Shown here: positions 14,623-23,928 of the stretch, one piece after another
Layout: each line of letters opens with the position of its first letter
Position numbering within the stretch: position 1 is the first letter of the stretch
NCBI GenBank assembly: GCA_934196075.1
Contig: CAKPVW010000011.1
Location: forward strand, 1-47,737
Source: an uncultured Anaerovibrio sp.
GTDB taxonomy: Bacteria; Bacillota; Negativicutes; Selenomonadales; Selenomonadaceae
Length of the DNA: 47,737 nt
Direction: 5' to 3'
Program-made: the position numbers and the translations under genes
The notes under the pieces: model-generated
The model's input: only the letters and a program-made list of their open reading frames with translations
What the model was told of the DNA's origin: nothing
Database searches by the model: none

Positions 14623-15759
14623 ATGAAGATTACCAATGTAAATATTTACCATGAAAACCATGTATTTCAGCCTGGCTTCATTGAAATTCAAGGGAAAAAA
14701 ATTTCTGCTGTGAATTTCTCTGAAACTAATACTCCTAATGAAGAAATTATTGATGGCCAGGGCTGCTATGCTATTCCCGGCCTAGTGGATATACACTTTC
14801 ATGGCTGTATGGGAGCAGACCTTTGTGATGCGGAGCCAGATAGCCTGCCTATTATGGCAGAATATGAAGCTTCCCAAGGTGTAACCACTATTTGCCCAGC
14901 CACCATGACCATGTCTGAGACAGAGCTGCACAAAATCATGCAAAACGTTGGCAGCTATCAGCCAACCTCTCACAAGGCAGCTCATTTGGCTGGTATCAAT
15001 ATGGAGGGGCCTTTTATTAGCAAAAAAAAGAAGGGTGCCCAAAAGGAAAGTAATGTTATTCCTTGCTCTGTTTCTCTCTTTCGCCAGCTGAATCAGGAAA
15101 CTGGTGGGAGAATCAAGCTGGTGGATATTGCCCCAGAGGAGCCGGGAGCTATGGAGTTTATTGATGCTGTCAAGGATGGGGTCATAGTATCCCTGGCCCA
15201 CACTGTAGCAGATTATGATATAGCTATGGAGGCATTCCAGCGGGGAGCCAATCACCTAACCCATCTCTACAATGCCATGAATCCTTTCCATCATCGCAGG
15301 CCCGGGGTACAGGGAGCTGCCTTTGACAGCGGTGCCTTTGTAGAAATGATTTGTGATGGTGTGCATATTCATCCAGCTATGGTAAGAGCCATGTTCAAGC
15401 TCTATGGCAGCGACCATATTTGTCTTATTAGTGACAGCATGAGAGCGGCAGGCCTGGAAGATGGAGATTATACTCTTGGGGGACAGGCCGTAAAGGTACA
15501 GGGGCCTAGAGCTACTCTGGCAGATGGCACCATTGCCGGCTCTGTTACCAATTTGATGAAATGCCTGAAAAATGTGGTACAGAATATGCATATTCCTTTG
15601 GAGCAAGCTGTGGAAAGTGCCACCGAGACTCCCGCCAAATCCATTGGCATCTTCCAACACTGCGGCAGTATCTCAGTAGGCAAAACAGCAGATATTGTCC
15701 TGCTGGACAAAGAACTGAATGTGCAAAAAATTATTCTTGCTGGGAAAACAATATTATAA
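14623..15759 (+). CDS. nagA: N-acetylglucosamine-6-phosphate deacetylase
   Basis: A 378-aa amidohydrolase removing acetate from GlcNAc-6-P. The metal-binding motif HFHGCMG follows LVDI near residue 57, GINMEGPF marks the Glu ligand, and SLAHTVADYD, HLYNAMNPFHHR and ISDSMRAAG (catalytic Asp) are all present. The length is normal. GGGGAG precedes the ATG at a suitable distance. It is the last gene of the operon, ended by the terminator at 15764, and supplies the substrate of NagB. Confidence 0.95.
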   Translation: MKITNVNIYHENHVFQPGFIEIQGKKISAVNFSETNTPNEEIIDGQGCYAIPGLVDIHFHGCMGADLCDAEPDSLPIMAEYEASQGVTTICPATMTMSETELHKIMQNVGSYQPTSHKAAHLAGINMEGPFISKKKKGAQKESNVIPCSVSLFRQLNQETGGRIKLVDIAPEEPGAMEFIDAVKDGVIVSLAHTVADYDIAMEAFQRGANHLTHLYNAMNPFHHRRPGVQGAAFDSGAFVEMICDGVHIHPAMVRAMFKLYGSDHICLISDSMRAAGLEDGDYTLGGQAVKVQGPRATLADGTIAGSVTNLMKCLKNVVQNMHIPLEQAVESATETPAKSIGIFQHCGSISVGKTADIVLLDKELNVQKIILAGKTIL

Positions 15760-15763
15760 ACTC

Positions 15764-15797
15764 AAAACACCGATGTGATTCCCCACATCGGTGTTTT
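15764..15797. terminator. Bidirectional terminator after nagA
   Basis: AAAACACCGATGTG (15764-15777) and CACATCGGTGTTTT (15784-15797) are perfect 14-nt inverted arms with a 6-nt loop. It separates the rightward nag operon from the leftward Tad operon. Confidence 0.9.
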
Positions 15798-15822
15798 AGC
15801 TTTAATTTAAAATTTTCAGCAT

Positions 15823-16167
15823 CTATCTAAGGATATCTCCCGCTTTAATCCCATAGGCTTCGATGCTTCCTACAGGCAATTCCAGCGTTGCCCAGGTGTT
15901 TTTGTTCCAACAGGCGCTTAGCCCCAGCCAGGGCGGAAGATTTTTTACACATTTCAATACTTGATAGTTCCTATCTATATATACCACATCTATGGGGAAT
16001 CTCATAAACATCATATGAATACTGTTGCAGGGAGCTATCAGCAAGCCTGTGCCCATAGGCAGAAAATCCCTGGGCCGCAGCATTAATCCCCGCAGCCTGG
16101 TACCAAAGCTATCCGCCATATATACCTTCATTTTCTTGCCATTAATAGCTAAATTTTCTATCTTCAC
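15823..16167 (-). CDS. DUF192-family protein
   Basis: A 114-aa protein of the DUF192 family: early SFGTRLRGLMLRPR, the core IHMMFMRFPIDVVYID, and VLELPVGS-like ending (here TLELPVGSIEAYGIKAGD). Function is unknown; the family is often exported, but this copy has no signal peptide. The start is GTG at 16167 with GAGG 7 nt upstream. It is the last gene on the Tad strand, 77 nt beyond tadC and after a terminator-like hairpin. DUF192 genes are often found beside tad loci. Confidence 0.85.
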   Translation of the reverse strand: MKIENLAINGKKMKVYMADSFGTRLRGLMLRPRDFLPMGTGLLIAPCNSIHMMFMRFPIDVVYIDRNYQVLKCVKNLPPWLGLSACWNKNTWATLELPVGSIEAYGIKAGDILR

Positions 16168-16197
16168 ACCCCAGCCTCTTTTCTAAATAAAAATCAA

Positions 16198-16227
16198 GGC
16201 AGGTTAATTCCCTGCCTCATTTTTTTG
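16198..16227 (-). terminator. Terminator after tadC
   Basis: On the minus strand GGCAGG (16216-16211) pairs with CCTGCC (16203-16198) across a 7-nt loop, followed by TTGATTTTTATTT. It sits between tadC and the DUF192 gene, so read-through would be needed for co-transcription. Confidence 0.6.
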
Positions 16228-16244
16228 CACTAAATCACAACTAT

Positions 16245-17204
16245 TTATTTCGTAAAAGATTCCATCATGGTCAACAGGGATGGCAGAAGCACTACCACGA
16301 AAATGGCAGGAAAGATAAACAAAATCAGCGGAAACATCATTTTTATCGGCGCCCGCATGGCCTGAGCCTTGATGCGCTGACGATGCCTTTCTCTCATATT
16401 GGCTGCCTGATTATTAAGCGTCTTGCCAATACTGGTGCCCAATCTTTCTGCCTGTATTATTGAGGTACAGAATAAAGTCAGCTCCTGTACATCACAGCGG
16501 TCAGCCAGCATCCCCATAGCCTGTCTGCGAGGCAGTCCCATACGGACATCCTCCAACATTTTCTTCATTTCCTCCACCAGAGGCCCCTGCAGCTTGGGCA
16601 CAATTCTTCGCAGGGCCGCATCAAAGGTAAGCCCCGCCTGAACACTAACACAAAGCAAATCCAACACCTCTGGCAAACTGCGCAGAATCAGTTCCTGCCT
16701 TTTCTGTATCAGCATGCGCAGGATTACCCATGGCATCATGGCAAAGATGGCCGTAAAAATTATCACTACCATAACAGACTGTATAACCATCAAATCTTCT
16801 GCCTGGCTAATATATCTAAGGCCCATAAAGGCCCCTATAATCACCATCAATGCCCAAAAAATAGCATAACCATGTACCGTCCAGCTTTTGCCTTTACCTG
16901 CCAACACCAGCTTGTGTCCCAATTCTCTGGACCAAGCCGCAGGGGCCAAATTGGTAAGCCAGCGTCCCAAAATATCTCGCAGGGGAACCATTACCCGCTG
17001 ATGAAAACTAGGCGTAGTTCCCTGCTGTCCGGCTTTTTTTCTAGCCTGAGATACCGCCTGACTATCTTCATTTTCCTTTTGGACATCAATAGCTCTTAAA
17101 CGCTGATTCAAATCCTGCTGTGGCTTAATTGCATACCGAATCAATGCATAACATAAAGCAAAGCAGCTTCCTGCCGCAGCTAGGGAAAGCAATGCTATCA
17201 TCAT
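16245..17204 (-). CDS. tadC: Tad pilus inner-membrane platform protein TadC
   Basis: A 319-aa type II secretion F-domain protein. One N-terminal helix, a cytoplasmic region, helices near residues 110-170, the T2SSF block (LPEVLDLLCVSVQAGLTFDAALRR...RLGTSIGKTLNNQA), and C-terminal membrane helices (MFPLILFIFPAIFVVVLLP). Together with TadB it should form the platform that converts CpaF ATP hydrolysis into pilin assembly. Its start overlaps the cpaF stop by one base (TAATG), implying translational coupling. Unlike most tad loci, tadB is not adjacent but 2.3 kb upstream. Confidence 0.92.
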   Translation of the reverse strand: MMIALLSLAAAGSCFALCYALIRYAIKPQQDLNQRLRAIDVQKENEDSQAVSQARKKAGQQGTTPSFHQRVMVPLRDILGRWLTNLAPAAWSRELGHKLVLAGKGKSWTVHGYAIFWALMVIIGAFMGLRYISQAEDLMVIQSVMVVIIFTAIFAMMPWVILRMLIQKRQELILRSLPEVLDLLCVSVQAGLTFDAALRRIVPKLQGPLVEEMKKMLEDVRMGLPRRQAMGMLADRCDVQELTLFCTSIIQAERLGTSIGKTLNNQAANMRERHRQRIKAQAMRAPIKMMFPLILFIFPAIFVVVLLPSLLTMMESFTK

Positions 17205-18580
17205 TAGTAATAACCTCGTTCCTCTGGCATAAAGAAATTATCCGGCAAAGAAACACCATTTATCTGGAATTTCTCCATAAAGCCCGGCTGCATACCTGTA
17301 GCCACAAAGTGCCCCATCAGCTTGCCATTTTCGTCCATACCTGTCTGCTCAAAACGAAATAACTCCTGGGTGGTAATAATCTCCCCCTCCATATGCTGAA
17401 TCTCAGTAATATGGGTAATCTTGCGGGAGCCATCCTTGAGACGGCTTTGCTGCAATACCAGCTCAATGGCAGAAGATATCTGCTCACGAATAGCCTTGAT
17501 AGGCATTTCAAAACCTGCCATCAACACCATGGTTTCCAAACGGGACAGGGCATCTCTAGGACTGTTGGCGTGAGCTGTAGTCAGGGAACCATCATGGCCT
17601 GTATTCATGGCCTGCAGCATATCCAAAGCTTCGCCACCACGAACCTCACCTACAATAATTCTATCAGGACGCATACGCAGGGCATTCTTCACCAAATCAC
17701 GAATGGTTATTTCACCGCTGCCCTCAATATTGGCCGGCCTAGATTCCAGCGTCACCACATGCTCCTGCTGTAGCCTTAGCTCTGCGGCATCCTCAATGGT
17801 AACAATGCGCTCATTTTCCGGTATAAAGGAAGATAGTACATTCAAGGTGGTAGTTTTACCTGAGCCAGTACCGCCAGAAACCAGTATATTGATTCTGGCC
17901 TGAATGCAGGCTTTGATAAAATCGGCCATTTTTCTGTCCAAGGTGCCAAAGCTAATCAAATCCTCCACCGACAAAGCTCTATTGGCAAATTTGCGAATGG
18001 TAATACAAGGGCCGATTAGGGACAGAGGAGGAATAATAATATTGACACGGGAGCCATCCTCCAGTCTGGCATCCACCAAAGGCACAGCTTCATCAATATG
18101 TCGGCCAATGGGAGAAAGAATTCTTTCAATAATATTCATCACATGGCTATCATCATGGAACTGTACATCTGTCAGCTGCAAGCGTCCATTGCGCTCTACA
18201 AAAATCTTTTTGGGGCCATTCACCATAACCTCAGTTACAGAAGGGTCCTTGAGCAAAATTTCTATGGGACCTAACCCCAGCATTTCATCCTTGAGGTCTG
18301 AAACGATTCTAACTCTTTCCGTTACAGGCACTACAAAGGGGGCATCCTCCATAACCTTCTCTACATAACTGCCAATAACCTGCTCTACCTGGGCTGCATC
18401 CTGATGAACTGCTGTCAATATCATCTGCTCCTGAGGACTCATTTCCTCTATTAACCGATGATGTACAGTTTTCTTGACACTTTGATAGGCTGTATCTATT
18501 GCATCATTGGCAGTAGCAGCAAAAATCTGTACCTGTATATTTGGCTTATTTCCTTGGCCCAGCCTTTCCAATAGGGTCAT
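17204..18580 (-). CDS. cpaF: Tad/CpaF secretion ATPase
   Basis: A 458-aa cytoplasmic hexameric ATPase powering Flp pilus assembly. Walker A GGTGSGKT at 236-243, Asp box and [15 protein letters not shown] (Walker B region, about 307-321), and the His box [14 protein letters not shown] (about 327-340). The N-terminal domain ([21 protein letters not shown]) is typical of the CpaF/TadA branch of VirB11-like ATPases. It lies between tadE and tadC in one operon. Confidence 0.96.
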   Translation of the reverse strand: MTLLERLGQGNKPNIQVQIFAATANDAIDTAYQSVKKTVHHRLIEEMSPQEQMILTAVHQDAAQVEQVIGSYVEKVMEDAPFVVPVTERVRIVSDLKDEMLGLGPIEILLKDPSVTEVMVNGPKKIFVERNGRLQLTDVQFHDDSHVMNIIERILSPIGRHIDEAVPLVDARLEDGSRVNIIIPPLSLIGPCITIRKFANRALSVEDLISFGTLDRKMADFIKACIQARINILVSGGTGSGKTTTLNVLSSFIPENERIVTIEDAAELRLQQEHVVTLESRPANIEGSGEITIRDLVKNALRMRPDRIIVGEVRGGEALDMLQAMNTGHDGSLTTAHANSPRDALSRLETMVLMAGFEMPIKAIREQISSAIELVLQQSRLKDGSRKITHITEIQHMEGEIITTQELFRFEQTGMDENGKLMGHFVATGMQPGFMEKFQINGVSLPDNFFMPEERGYY

Positions 18581-18594
18581 TTACTGCACTTCCT

Positions 18595-19038
18595 TTACCT
18601 TCGCACATCAGAATACATACTATAGCGTATATTGATGCCATCGCCTATATCCTGCCCTGCTAGATTGCAAAAGGCGTTGCCAATGGCACTATCTTTATTA
18701 AAAGCTGGACGGGCTACTACCACCACGCTGCGGCTCATATTGTCAAAATTAACGGTAAGATATACATTATTATATCCACTGGCCCTATCCGGCTGCCAGG
18801 TAAAAATATCACTAACCAGTTTCATGTCCTTGGTATTATTGACAACTGCCTTGCGATATTCAACTACCGACTGCCCCATAGATGCTTCGTGGGCAATGCT
18901 GCGCACAGCATTATTGATGGCCAAATAGTCGCTAAAGGCCATGCCAAAATAAATAGTACCTATAATCAATAACAAAAAAAGAGGCAATACCAAGGCGAAC
19001 TCTACTACCCCCTGTGCTTTTTGCTTGAACAAAACCAT
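18595..19038 (-). CDS. tadE: TadE-like minor pseudopilin
   Basis: A 147-aa protein with the TadE-family N-terminus: basic leader, QGVVEFALVLPLFLLLIIGT with the conserved E/F near the processing site, then SDYLAINNAVRSIAHEA. Expected to be cleaved by the prepilin peptidase and incorporated as a minor subunit. The annotated ATG (19038) lies only 2 nt from GGAGG; the in-frame TTG at 19032, 8 nt from it, may be the true start. The leader is an almost exact copy of the flp1 leader. Confidence 0.88.
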   Translation of the reverse strand: MVLFKQKAQGVVEFALVLPLFLLLIIGTIYFGMAFSDYLAINNAVRSIAHEASMGQSVVEYRKAVVNNTKDMKLVSDIFTWQPDRASGYNNVYLTVNFDNMSRSVVVVARPAFNKDSAIGNAFCNLAGQDIGDGINIRYSMYSDVRR

Positions 19039-19062
19039 TGCCTCCTTTCCAATTTGAATATA

Positions 19063-19257
19063 TTAGTTAGCCTTTTTCAGCTCGGTCTGAACCTTAGTAA
19101 ATACACCCTTAATAGCATCAGACAGACTGCTTCCGTTATCAGACTGCATAACGGCAACCAGAACCACAACAAAGGCCAAAAGCAGAGCATATTCCACAAT
19201 ACCCTGACCTCTTTGACTGAGGTAACGATTCATTAAGTGCTTGATAATGGTAAACAT
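19063..19257 (-). CDS. flp: Flp-type pilin 1
   Basis: A 64-aa Flp pilin: leader MFTIIKHLMNRYLSQRG, then QGIVEYALLLAFVVVLV with the Glu-Tyr pair that marks Flp subunits, and a short polar tail. Cleavage by the A24 peptidase is expected after the Gly (residue 17). It is 70-75% identical to the pilin gene just upstream, a tandem duplication. GGAGG lies 10 nt from the ATG; an out-of-frame ATG in between opens a mini-ORF of ten codons. Confidence 0.93.
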   Translation of the reverse strand: MFTIIKHLMNRYLSQRGQGIVEYALLLAFVVVLVAVMQSDNGSSLSDAIKGVFTKVQTELKKAN

Positions 19258-19289
19258 AAAACCATTGCCTCCTTTCCAAATTGAATATA

Positions 19290-19484
19290 TTATTTAGCCT
19301 TTTGCAGCTCGCCTTTAACTTTGCTAAATACACCCTGAATAGCTCCAGACAGATTATCTGTGCCATTGGAATACATAAAGGTAACCAGAACTACGACAAA
19401 GGCCAAAAGCAGAGCATATTCCACAATACCCTGGGCTCTCTGGCTGAGATAACGATTCATTAAGTGCTTGACAATAGTAAACAT
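19290..19484 (-). CDS. flp: Flp-type pilin 2
   Basis: A 64-aa Flp pilin, MFTIVKHLMNRYLSQRA leader followed by QGIVEYALLLAFVVVLV. Its processing residue is Ala where pilin 1 has Gly, which A24 peptidases usually cleave less well, so the two may be matured at different rates. The polar tails differ (SNGTDNLSGAIQG versus SDNGSSLSDAIKG). Good GGAGGA site upstream. It is the first pilin after tadB in the operon. Confidence 0.92.
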   Translation of the reverse strand: MFTIVKHLMNRYLSQRAQGIVEYALLLAFVVVLVTFMYSNGTDNLSGAIQGVFSKVKGELQKAK

Positions 19485-19553
19485 AATTCATTCCTCCTGA
19501 TTTTACATACTATATATAACTAATAAAGTCCTTGAATATTTCAAAGACGAATA

Positions 19554-20540
19554 TTACATCTTGATATTGACGATTTTGTAAATGATGCCTGCCCCTATAA
19601 CCATCAAAATAAGGGCTCCTCCTACAGCCATCTGTCCCAAGGGATTTTCCCACAAGGGCTTAAGGTAATTTGGATTTACCAGCTGAAATAACAACGCCAA
19701 GGCAAAGGGCATACAGCCTAGTACCAGACCGGACATCTTACCCTGAGTCGTCAGGGTATTAATCTCCTGTCTCATTCTCACCCGTTCGTTAATAGTCTCA
19801 CTAATATTATCCAAAACCTGAGCCAGATTGCCTCCCACCTGTCTTTGAATCAACACGGCTGCCACCACCAGATGAAAGTCTGAACTTCCTATCCTGTCGG
19901 TCATTTTATTAAGAGCCTCTTCCAGAGAGATGCCAATATTTACATCCATAATAACCTTACGAATCTCGGTTTTTACTGGATCTTCCATTTCACTGGCAAT
20001 ATGATCCAGAGCCTGCATAAAGCTAAAACCAGCTCGCAAGGCATTGGAAATCATGGTCAGCATATCTGCCAGCTGATTCACAAAGGCTTTTTGCCGCTGA
20101 TGAATGCGAATTTCTACAATAACCATACAAAAGAAACAGCCTGCTGCCACCCCTACAAGCCCATGGATAGGCGTCATGGTCAAAAGGCCCAGTATAATAC
20201 CTCCCGCCAAACCACTGCCCAAAAACACTACCTGAAATTCAGAGCCTAGCAAGGGCCAGCCTGCCTGCTGCATCTTTCTATCAAAACTGCTGTATTTGAT
20301 AAATTTCTCCAGCCTTGCCCCCAAAGCTTTTACGGCTTTGTGCAGCTGATGCGTAAGATTATTACTATCATCCTGCTGGCTATCTCTTGACCTGATATTA
20401 CGCAGACTAGCTTCCACACCAGAGAAATATGCCATGCGGTCATTGAGATGTTTTTCCTCAGCACCCTTTTTGCTTATAGCAATCATCATCAGGCAAAAGG
20501 CCAACAGGGTTATGGTGAGGCCTATCAGTAGATTAATCAT
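19554..20540 (-). CDS. tadB: Tad pilus inner-membrane platform protein TadB
   Basis: A 328-aa type II secretion F-domain protein: N-terminal helix, a pair of helices near 105-145, the T2SSF signature (LADMLTMISNALRAGFSFMQALDHIASE...VGGNLAQVLDNISETI) and two C-terminal helices. It partners TadC. It follows the receiver-type CpaE gene by 4 nt, and precedes the pilin pair by about 70 nt, where no strong terminator is seen. Confidence 0.92.
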   Translation of the reverse strand: MINLLIGLTITLLAFCLMMIAISKKGAEEKHLNDRMAYFSGVEASLRNIRSRDSQQDDSNNLTHQLHKAVKALGARLEKFIKYSSFDRKMQQAGWPLLGSEFQVVFLGSGLAGGIILGLLTMTPIHGLVGVAAGCFFCMVIVEIRIHQRQKAFVNQLADMLTMISNALRAGFSFMQALDHIASEMEDPVKTEIRKVIMDVNIGISLEEALNKMTDRIGSSDFHLVVAAVLIQRQVGGNLAQVLDNISETINERVRMRQEINTLTTQGKMSGLVLGCMPFALALLFQLVNPNYLKPLWENPLGQMAVGGALILMVIGAGIIYKIVNIKM

Positions 20541-20544
20541 GGCC

Positions 20545-21660
20545 TCAGCCTCCTACTGACGGATGAATAATCCGGCCAGCCAGATAGTTAATATTCATGG
20601 CCAGAGGACTATCTGGCTCCAAATCCAGAGCCATCTGACCATTATCCGCTGCCTTGGACACTATCATATAGGCATTGGGCATAATAGCCTCTACAGGATA
20701 GCCCATAGCCTCTGACATTTTGCGACGGGATTCCTCATTACAGGGCACCACTCTGGTAAAAATAGTTTTTACCCTGTGCTGCCAGTCCTCCCAGCCACCA
20801 AAAATCTCCAAAGCCCGCTGTACATGCTGTACTTCATAACCGCCACTCATCATAGCCATTACATAGGTGGTATTGGACATTTCCGCTGCCGCTATGGAGG
20901 TAGGATTAAAGCCCGCCGGAACATCAATAAGCAAATATTTAAACAAGCTGCGGCTCATTTTGATCACCGCCTCCAAAGAATCAATACTTACCTTGTCTAT
21001 CAGATTAGGGGTTTTAGTACCACACAGTACAGATACCTTGTCATTTACCTTGGTATAATAGGATCGCAAATCCAAGGGAGATAAAAATCCGGCATCTCTA
21101 GCAGCCTCCACAATGGTACTTTGAGGCTCTAAATTAAAGAACACGGCCATATCCCCAAATTGCAAATCCGCATCTATAATGCCAACCTGCTGACCGGTAG
21201 TTCTCCCCAGAGCCATAGCCAGATTGGCTATCAGGGTAGTCTTACCGCTTTTGCCCTTAGGGCTGAAAAAGGTCATGGCCTGACAATCCTGCTCCATGCC
21301 ATTAGCCGTATAGGCCTGAATGGCTTCCTTCAGACCTTTATAGGTAAAGGGCTTAATCAGATAACCGCTGGCTCCAGACTTGATAAACTTACTGGTACTC
21401 TCAGCCTCCCAGCGCTCTCCTGTGCAGATAATATAAGCTTCTGGAAATACACCTAACAACTCATGCAAAAGCTCTATTCCATTGCCCTGCTCTGCATCCA
21501 GCAGAATAATATTGGGATTAAATACCCGCCCTTGGCCTAGAGCATCATCACCGCTTTGAAATCTAGCTTCCAGCTCCATATCTGGAGCATTTTCAATCAC
21601 CCCGGAAAGCTGTTCCAGCAGGAGATGATTATGCTCTATGAGCATGATTTTGTATTGCAT
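20545..21660 (-). CDS. cpaE: CpaE-like protein: receiver domain plus MinD-type ATPase
   Basis: A 371-aa protein. Residues 1-120 form a receiver-like domain with a possible phospho-acceptor Asp55 (IILLDAEQG) and a Lys in YLIKPF, but the usual acidic pair near residue 9 is Glu-His, so phosphorylation is uncertain. From about 128 a MinD-like ATPase follows with SPKGKSGKTTLIANLA (deviant Walker A) and GIIDADLQFGD. CpaE/TadZ proteins place the Tad machine at a cell pole. The gene lies 5 nt after a second, receiver-less paralogue, so the locus encodes two such ATPases. Confidence 0.88.
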   Translation of the reverse strand: MQYKIMLIEHNHLLLEQLSGVIENAPDMELEARFQSGDDALGQGRVFNPNIILLDAEQGNGIELLHELLGVFPEAYIICTGERWEAESTSKFIKSGASGYLIKPFTYKGLKEAIQAYTANGMEQDCQAMTFFSPKGKSGKTTLIANLAMALGRTTGQQVGIIDADLQFGDMAVFFNLEPQSTIVEAARDAGFLSPLDLRSYYTKVNDKVSVLCGTKTPNLIDKVSIDSLEAVIKMSRSLFKYLLIDVPAGFNPTSIAAAEMSNTTYVMAMMSGGYEVQHVQRALEIFGGWEDWQHRVKTIFTRVVPCNEESRRKMSEAMGYPVEAIMPNAYMIVSKAADNGQMALDLEPDSPLAMNINYLAGRIIHPSVGG

Positions 21661-21665
21661 AACTC

Positions 21666-22505
21666 CTACCTCCCAAAGATCTTCCCAAAGAAACCACTCT
21701 TGCGACGCTCCTGACTTTTGACAGGCACAGTCTCCCGCTCTGGCACATAAGCCTTGTTGGTATAACGGGAAATCAGTTTGCGAATTTCCTCTGCCAGCAC
21801 ACCATCAGAATCCCCCAAAACCAGAGGCACACCTGTGGCAATAGATTCGCTGGCCGCCTGGAAATCATTGGGCAGAATATGATAAAACCCCTCTCCCAGC
21901 AGCTTTTCCACAGAATCCAATGGAATACGGGTTTTGGCATCACTGCGGTTCAGCACCATACGAATCTTATTGGTATTGTAATTGAGGGTGCGCAAAGTAT
22001 CATTACCGATTTTCATATTCTTGATAGTTGGAATAAAATCCACTACGCCTAGAAAGGTAACAATGGTGCTTAAATCCAGCATAGCCAAATTCAGCTTGCT
22101 AAACATACTGGTGGTATCAATAATCACGTAATCGTAAAGAAGCCGCAGTTTTTTTATAAGCTCCGTACAATCCTCCGGAGACAGATTGTACGCCTGCTCT
22201 AGAGACTCCGGTGCTGGCAGTACATCAAAGGAAATAGTCCCATATCTGTAAGTAACTAAAAGCTGCTGTAAATCCGCCTGATTATTTTGTCTCAAGGCTT
22301 CAATAACATCATAGGAGGAGCGATGGGCTGACAATCTAAGGTAATTGGCAATATCCCCAAATTGCAAATCATAGTCTGCCAAACAGACACGATAGCCCTG
22401 CCGGGCCAGCTCTGAAGCCATATTTACGCTGATAAGGGTTTTGCCTACGGCAGAAGCTGTACTAAAAAAGGTAATGACAACGCCACTGATTTTTTTCTCA
22501 GTCAT
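21666..22505 (-). CDS. tadZ: TadZ/CpaE-like MinD-family ATPase with atypical P-loop
   Basis: A 279-aa MinD/ParA-fold protein without a receiver domain. The P-loop reads STASAVGKTLISVNMA: the GKT is kept, but the signature Lys of the deviant Walker A (normally KGGxGK) is missing, as seen in some TadZ proteins. CLADYDLQFGD and YVIIDTTSM complete the fold. The basic tail (SQERRKSGFFGKIFGR) could bind membrane. It overlaps cpaC by 8 nt, indicating tight coupling. Likely a polar-localisation partner of the next gene's product. Confidence 0.85.
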   Translation of the reverse strand: MTEKKISGVVITFFSTASAVGKTLISVNMASELARQGYRVCLADYDLQFGDIANYLRLSAHRSSYDVIEALRQNNQADLQQLLVTYRYGTISFDVLPAPESLEQAYNLSPEDCTELIKKLRLLYDYVIIDTTSMFSKLNLAMLDLSTIVTFLGVVDFIPTIKNMKIGNDTLRTLNYNTNKIRMVLNRSDAKTRIPLDSVEKLLGEGFYHILPNDFQAASESIATGVPLVLGDSDGVLAEEIRKLISRYTNKAYVPERETVPVKSQERRKSGFFGKIFGR

Positions 22506-23928
22506 CTACGGCTCCCCCTTCTGCCTGCTCAGCCGCCTGACGAAGCTCCGCCTCAGCCTTAGCAGTCCAGCTAGGTGCCTGAGAGGTATCTCTCTGTTTG
22601 TAGAGAGGCCCTAAAGGCTCAGTGCTGACGGGGGCCGGAGGATCGTTAGGATAAATATTCTCCATGTCCTGCCACTGACGCTTGCTGTTTTCTACCTCCT
22701 CCCACATCTTAGAGGAACCCTTAACAGGATCGTTATTGGTAACAATAGTCGGCGTAATAAGAATCATCAGCTCTCTCTTGTCCTTGGATGTGGAGGTATG
22801 CTTGAAGAACTCACCTATAACGGGAATATCTCCCAGCAAAGGCACCTTTGTAATAACCTTGCTTTCGTCACTATTCATCAACCCTCCAATGGCCATGATC
22901 TGTCCTTCTGGCACAGATAACACTGTGGAAGCCTTGCGGGAAATCAGCCCTGGAATCTTTCCTGCTGTAGTAGGAATAGCCACGCTGGCATCAATGCCGC
23001 TAACCTCAGCCTCAATCTTGGAGGTTATTTTGTTTTCCCTATCTACCTGAGGCTTTATTTTTAAATTAATACCGTAGGATTTCCACTCAATGGAAATCTC
23101 TCCGTCCTTAGTAGTAGGAATAGGCAGCTCCCCGCCAATGAGAATTTCTGCTTCCTCCCCACTCATAGTGGTGATATTTGGTCTAGACAGTACCTTGAGC
23201 TTGTTCTGACTGGCCAAGGCCTGAATCATAAAATCTACATTCTGAAAGGGATGATGGGTATAATCCTGCCAATCCATGCCGCCATAAAAATTACCGGCTG
23301 TACCAAAGGTTATATTAGTGGTTCCAGCATCTGTAGAAATTTCTTTAGCTACCCCATATTTAAAGCCCAAATCACTAGCATCTTTACCGCTAATATCAAT
23401 TACCAAGGCAGATAAATTCACCATAATGGGATTCTTCATCTGCAGTAGGTTGACGATATTGTCCTTCTCTGCATAAAGACCTGCTATACCCAAGGCTTGG
23501 TTCAGCTCCTGCTGATTTTCTACCGTTCCCTGCAGAACCAGCTTCTCGCCTACCTTCACCACCTGCACCCCAGACATACCTATGGATTGTTGAATAAAAT
23601 AACCTGTGGTGGTATCTACATTGCTAACAGAAATCACAAAATCCTGCCGCATTTCATTTTCGCTCCATATGGATAAACTGGTAGAGCCGGGAGCCTTGCC
23701 AATAATATTCAGGGTGGTATTGTCCAAAACCAGAACATCTGCAATGTCTGGATTAGCTACAGAAACTCTAGTTATAGGAGAGCTGCCCGCCTCATAAAGA
23801 TATGCCTGATTCAATTCCAACCATATAGGCTGTGGAGCTGCTTCTACCAACGAACCTGGTAGGAAAAACAGCAGGGAAGCCAGCAGATAGATATACTTCT
23901 TCATTTTGCCTAAATATCGATGCATCAT
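22498..23928 (-). CDS. cpaC: Tad outer-membrane secretin CpaC/RcpA
   Basis: A 476-aa secretin with a signal peptide (KKYIYLLASLLFFLPGSLVEA), an N-terminal pilus-type domain (PIWLELNQAYLYEAGSSPITRVSVANPDIADV), a BON-like repeat (about 110-150) and the secretin core with VLSRPNITTMSGEEAEILIGGELP, GINLKIKPQVD and VPLLGDIPVIGEFFK. The Ser/Pro/Ala-rich C-terminal tail is extra. A secretin needs an outer membrane, which argues for a diderm host. It overlaps cpaB by 4 nt (ATGA) and tadZ by 8 nt. Confidence 0.93.
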   Translation of the reverse strand: MMHRYLGKMKKYIYLLASLLFFLPGSLVEAAPQPIWLELNQAYLYEAGSSPITRVSVANPDIADVLVLDNTTLNIIGKAPGSTSLSIWSENEMRQDFVISVSNVDTTTGYFIQQSIGMSGVQVVKVGEKLVLQGTVENQQELNQALGIAGLYAEKDNIVNLLQMKNPIMVNLSALVIDISGKDASDLGFKYGVAKEISTDAGTTNITFGTAGNFYGGMDWQDYTHHPFQNVDFMIQALASQNKLKVLSRPNITTMSGEEAEILIGGELPIPTTKDGEISIEWKSYGINLKIKPQVDRENKITSKIEAEVSGIDASVAIPTTAGKIPGLISRKASTVLSVPEGQIMAIGGLMNSDESKVITKVPLLGDIPVIGEFFKHTSTSKDKRELMILITPTIVTNNDPVKGSSKMWEEVENSKRQWQDMENIYPNDPPAPVSTEPLGPLYKQRDTSQAPSWTAKAEAELRQAAEQAEGGAVDD

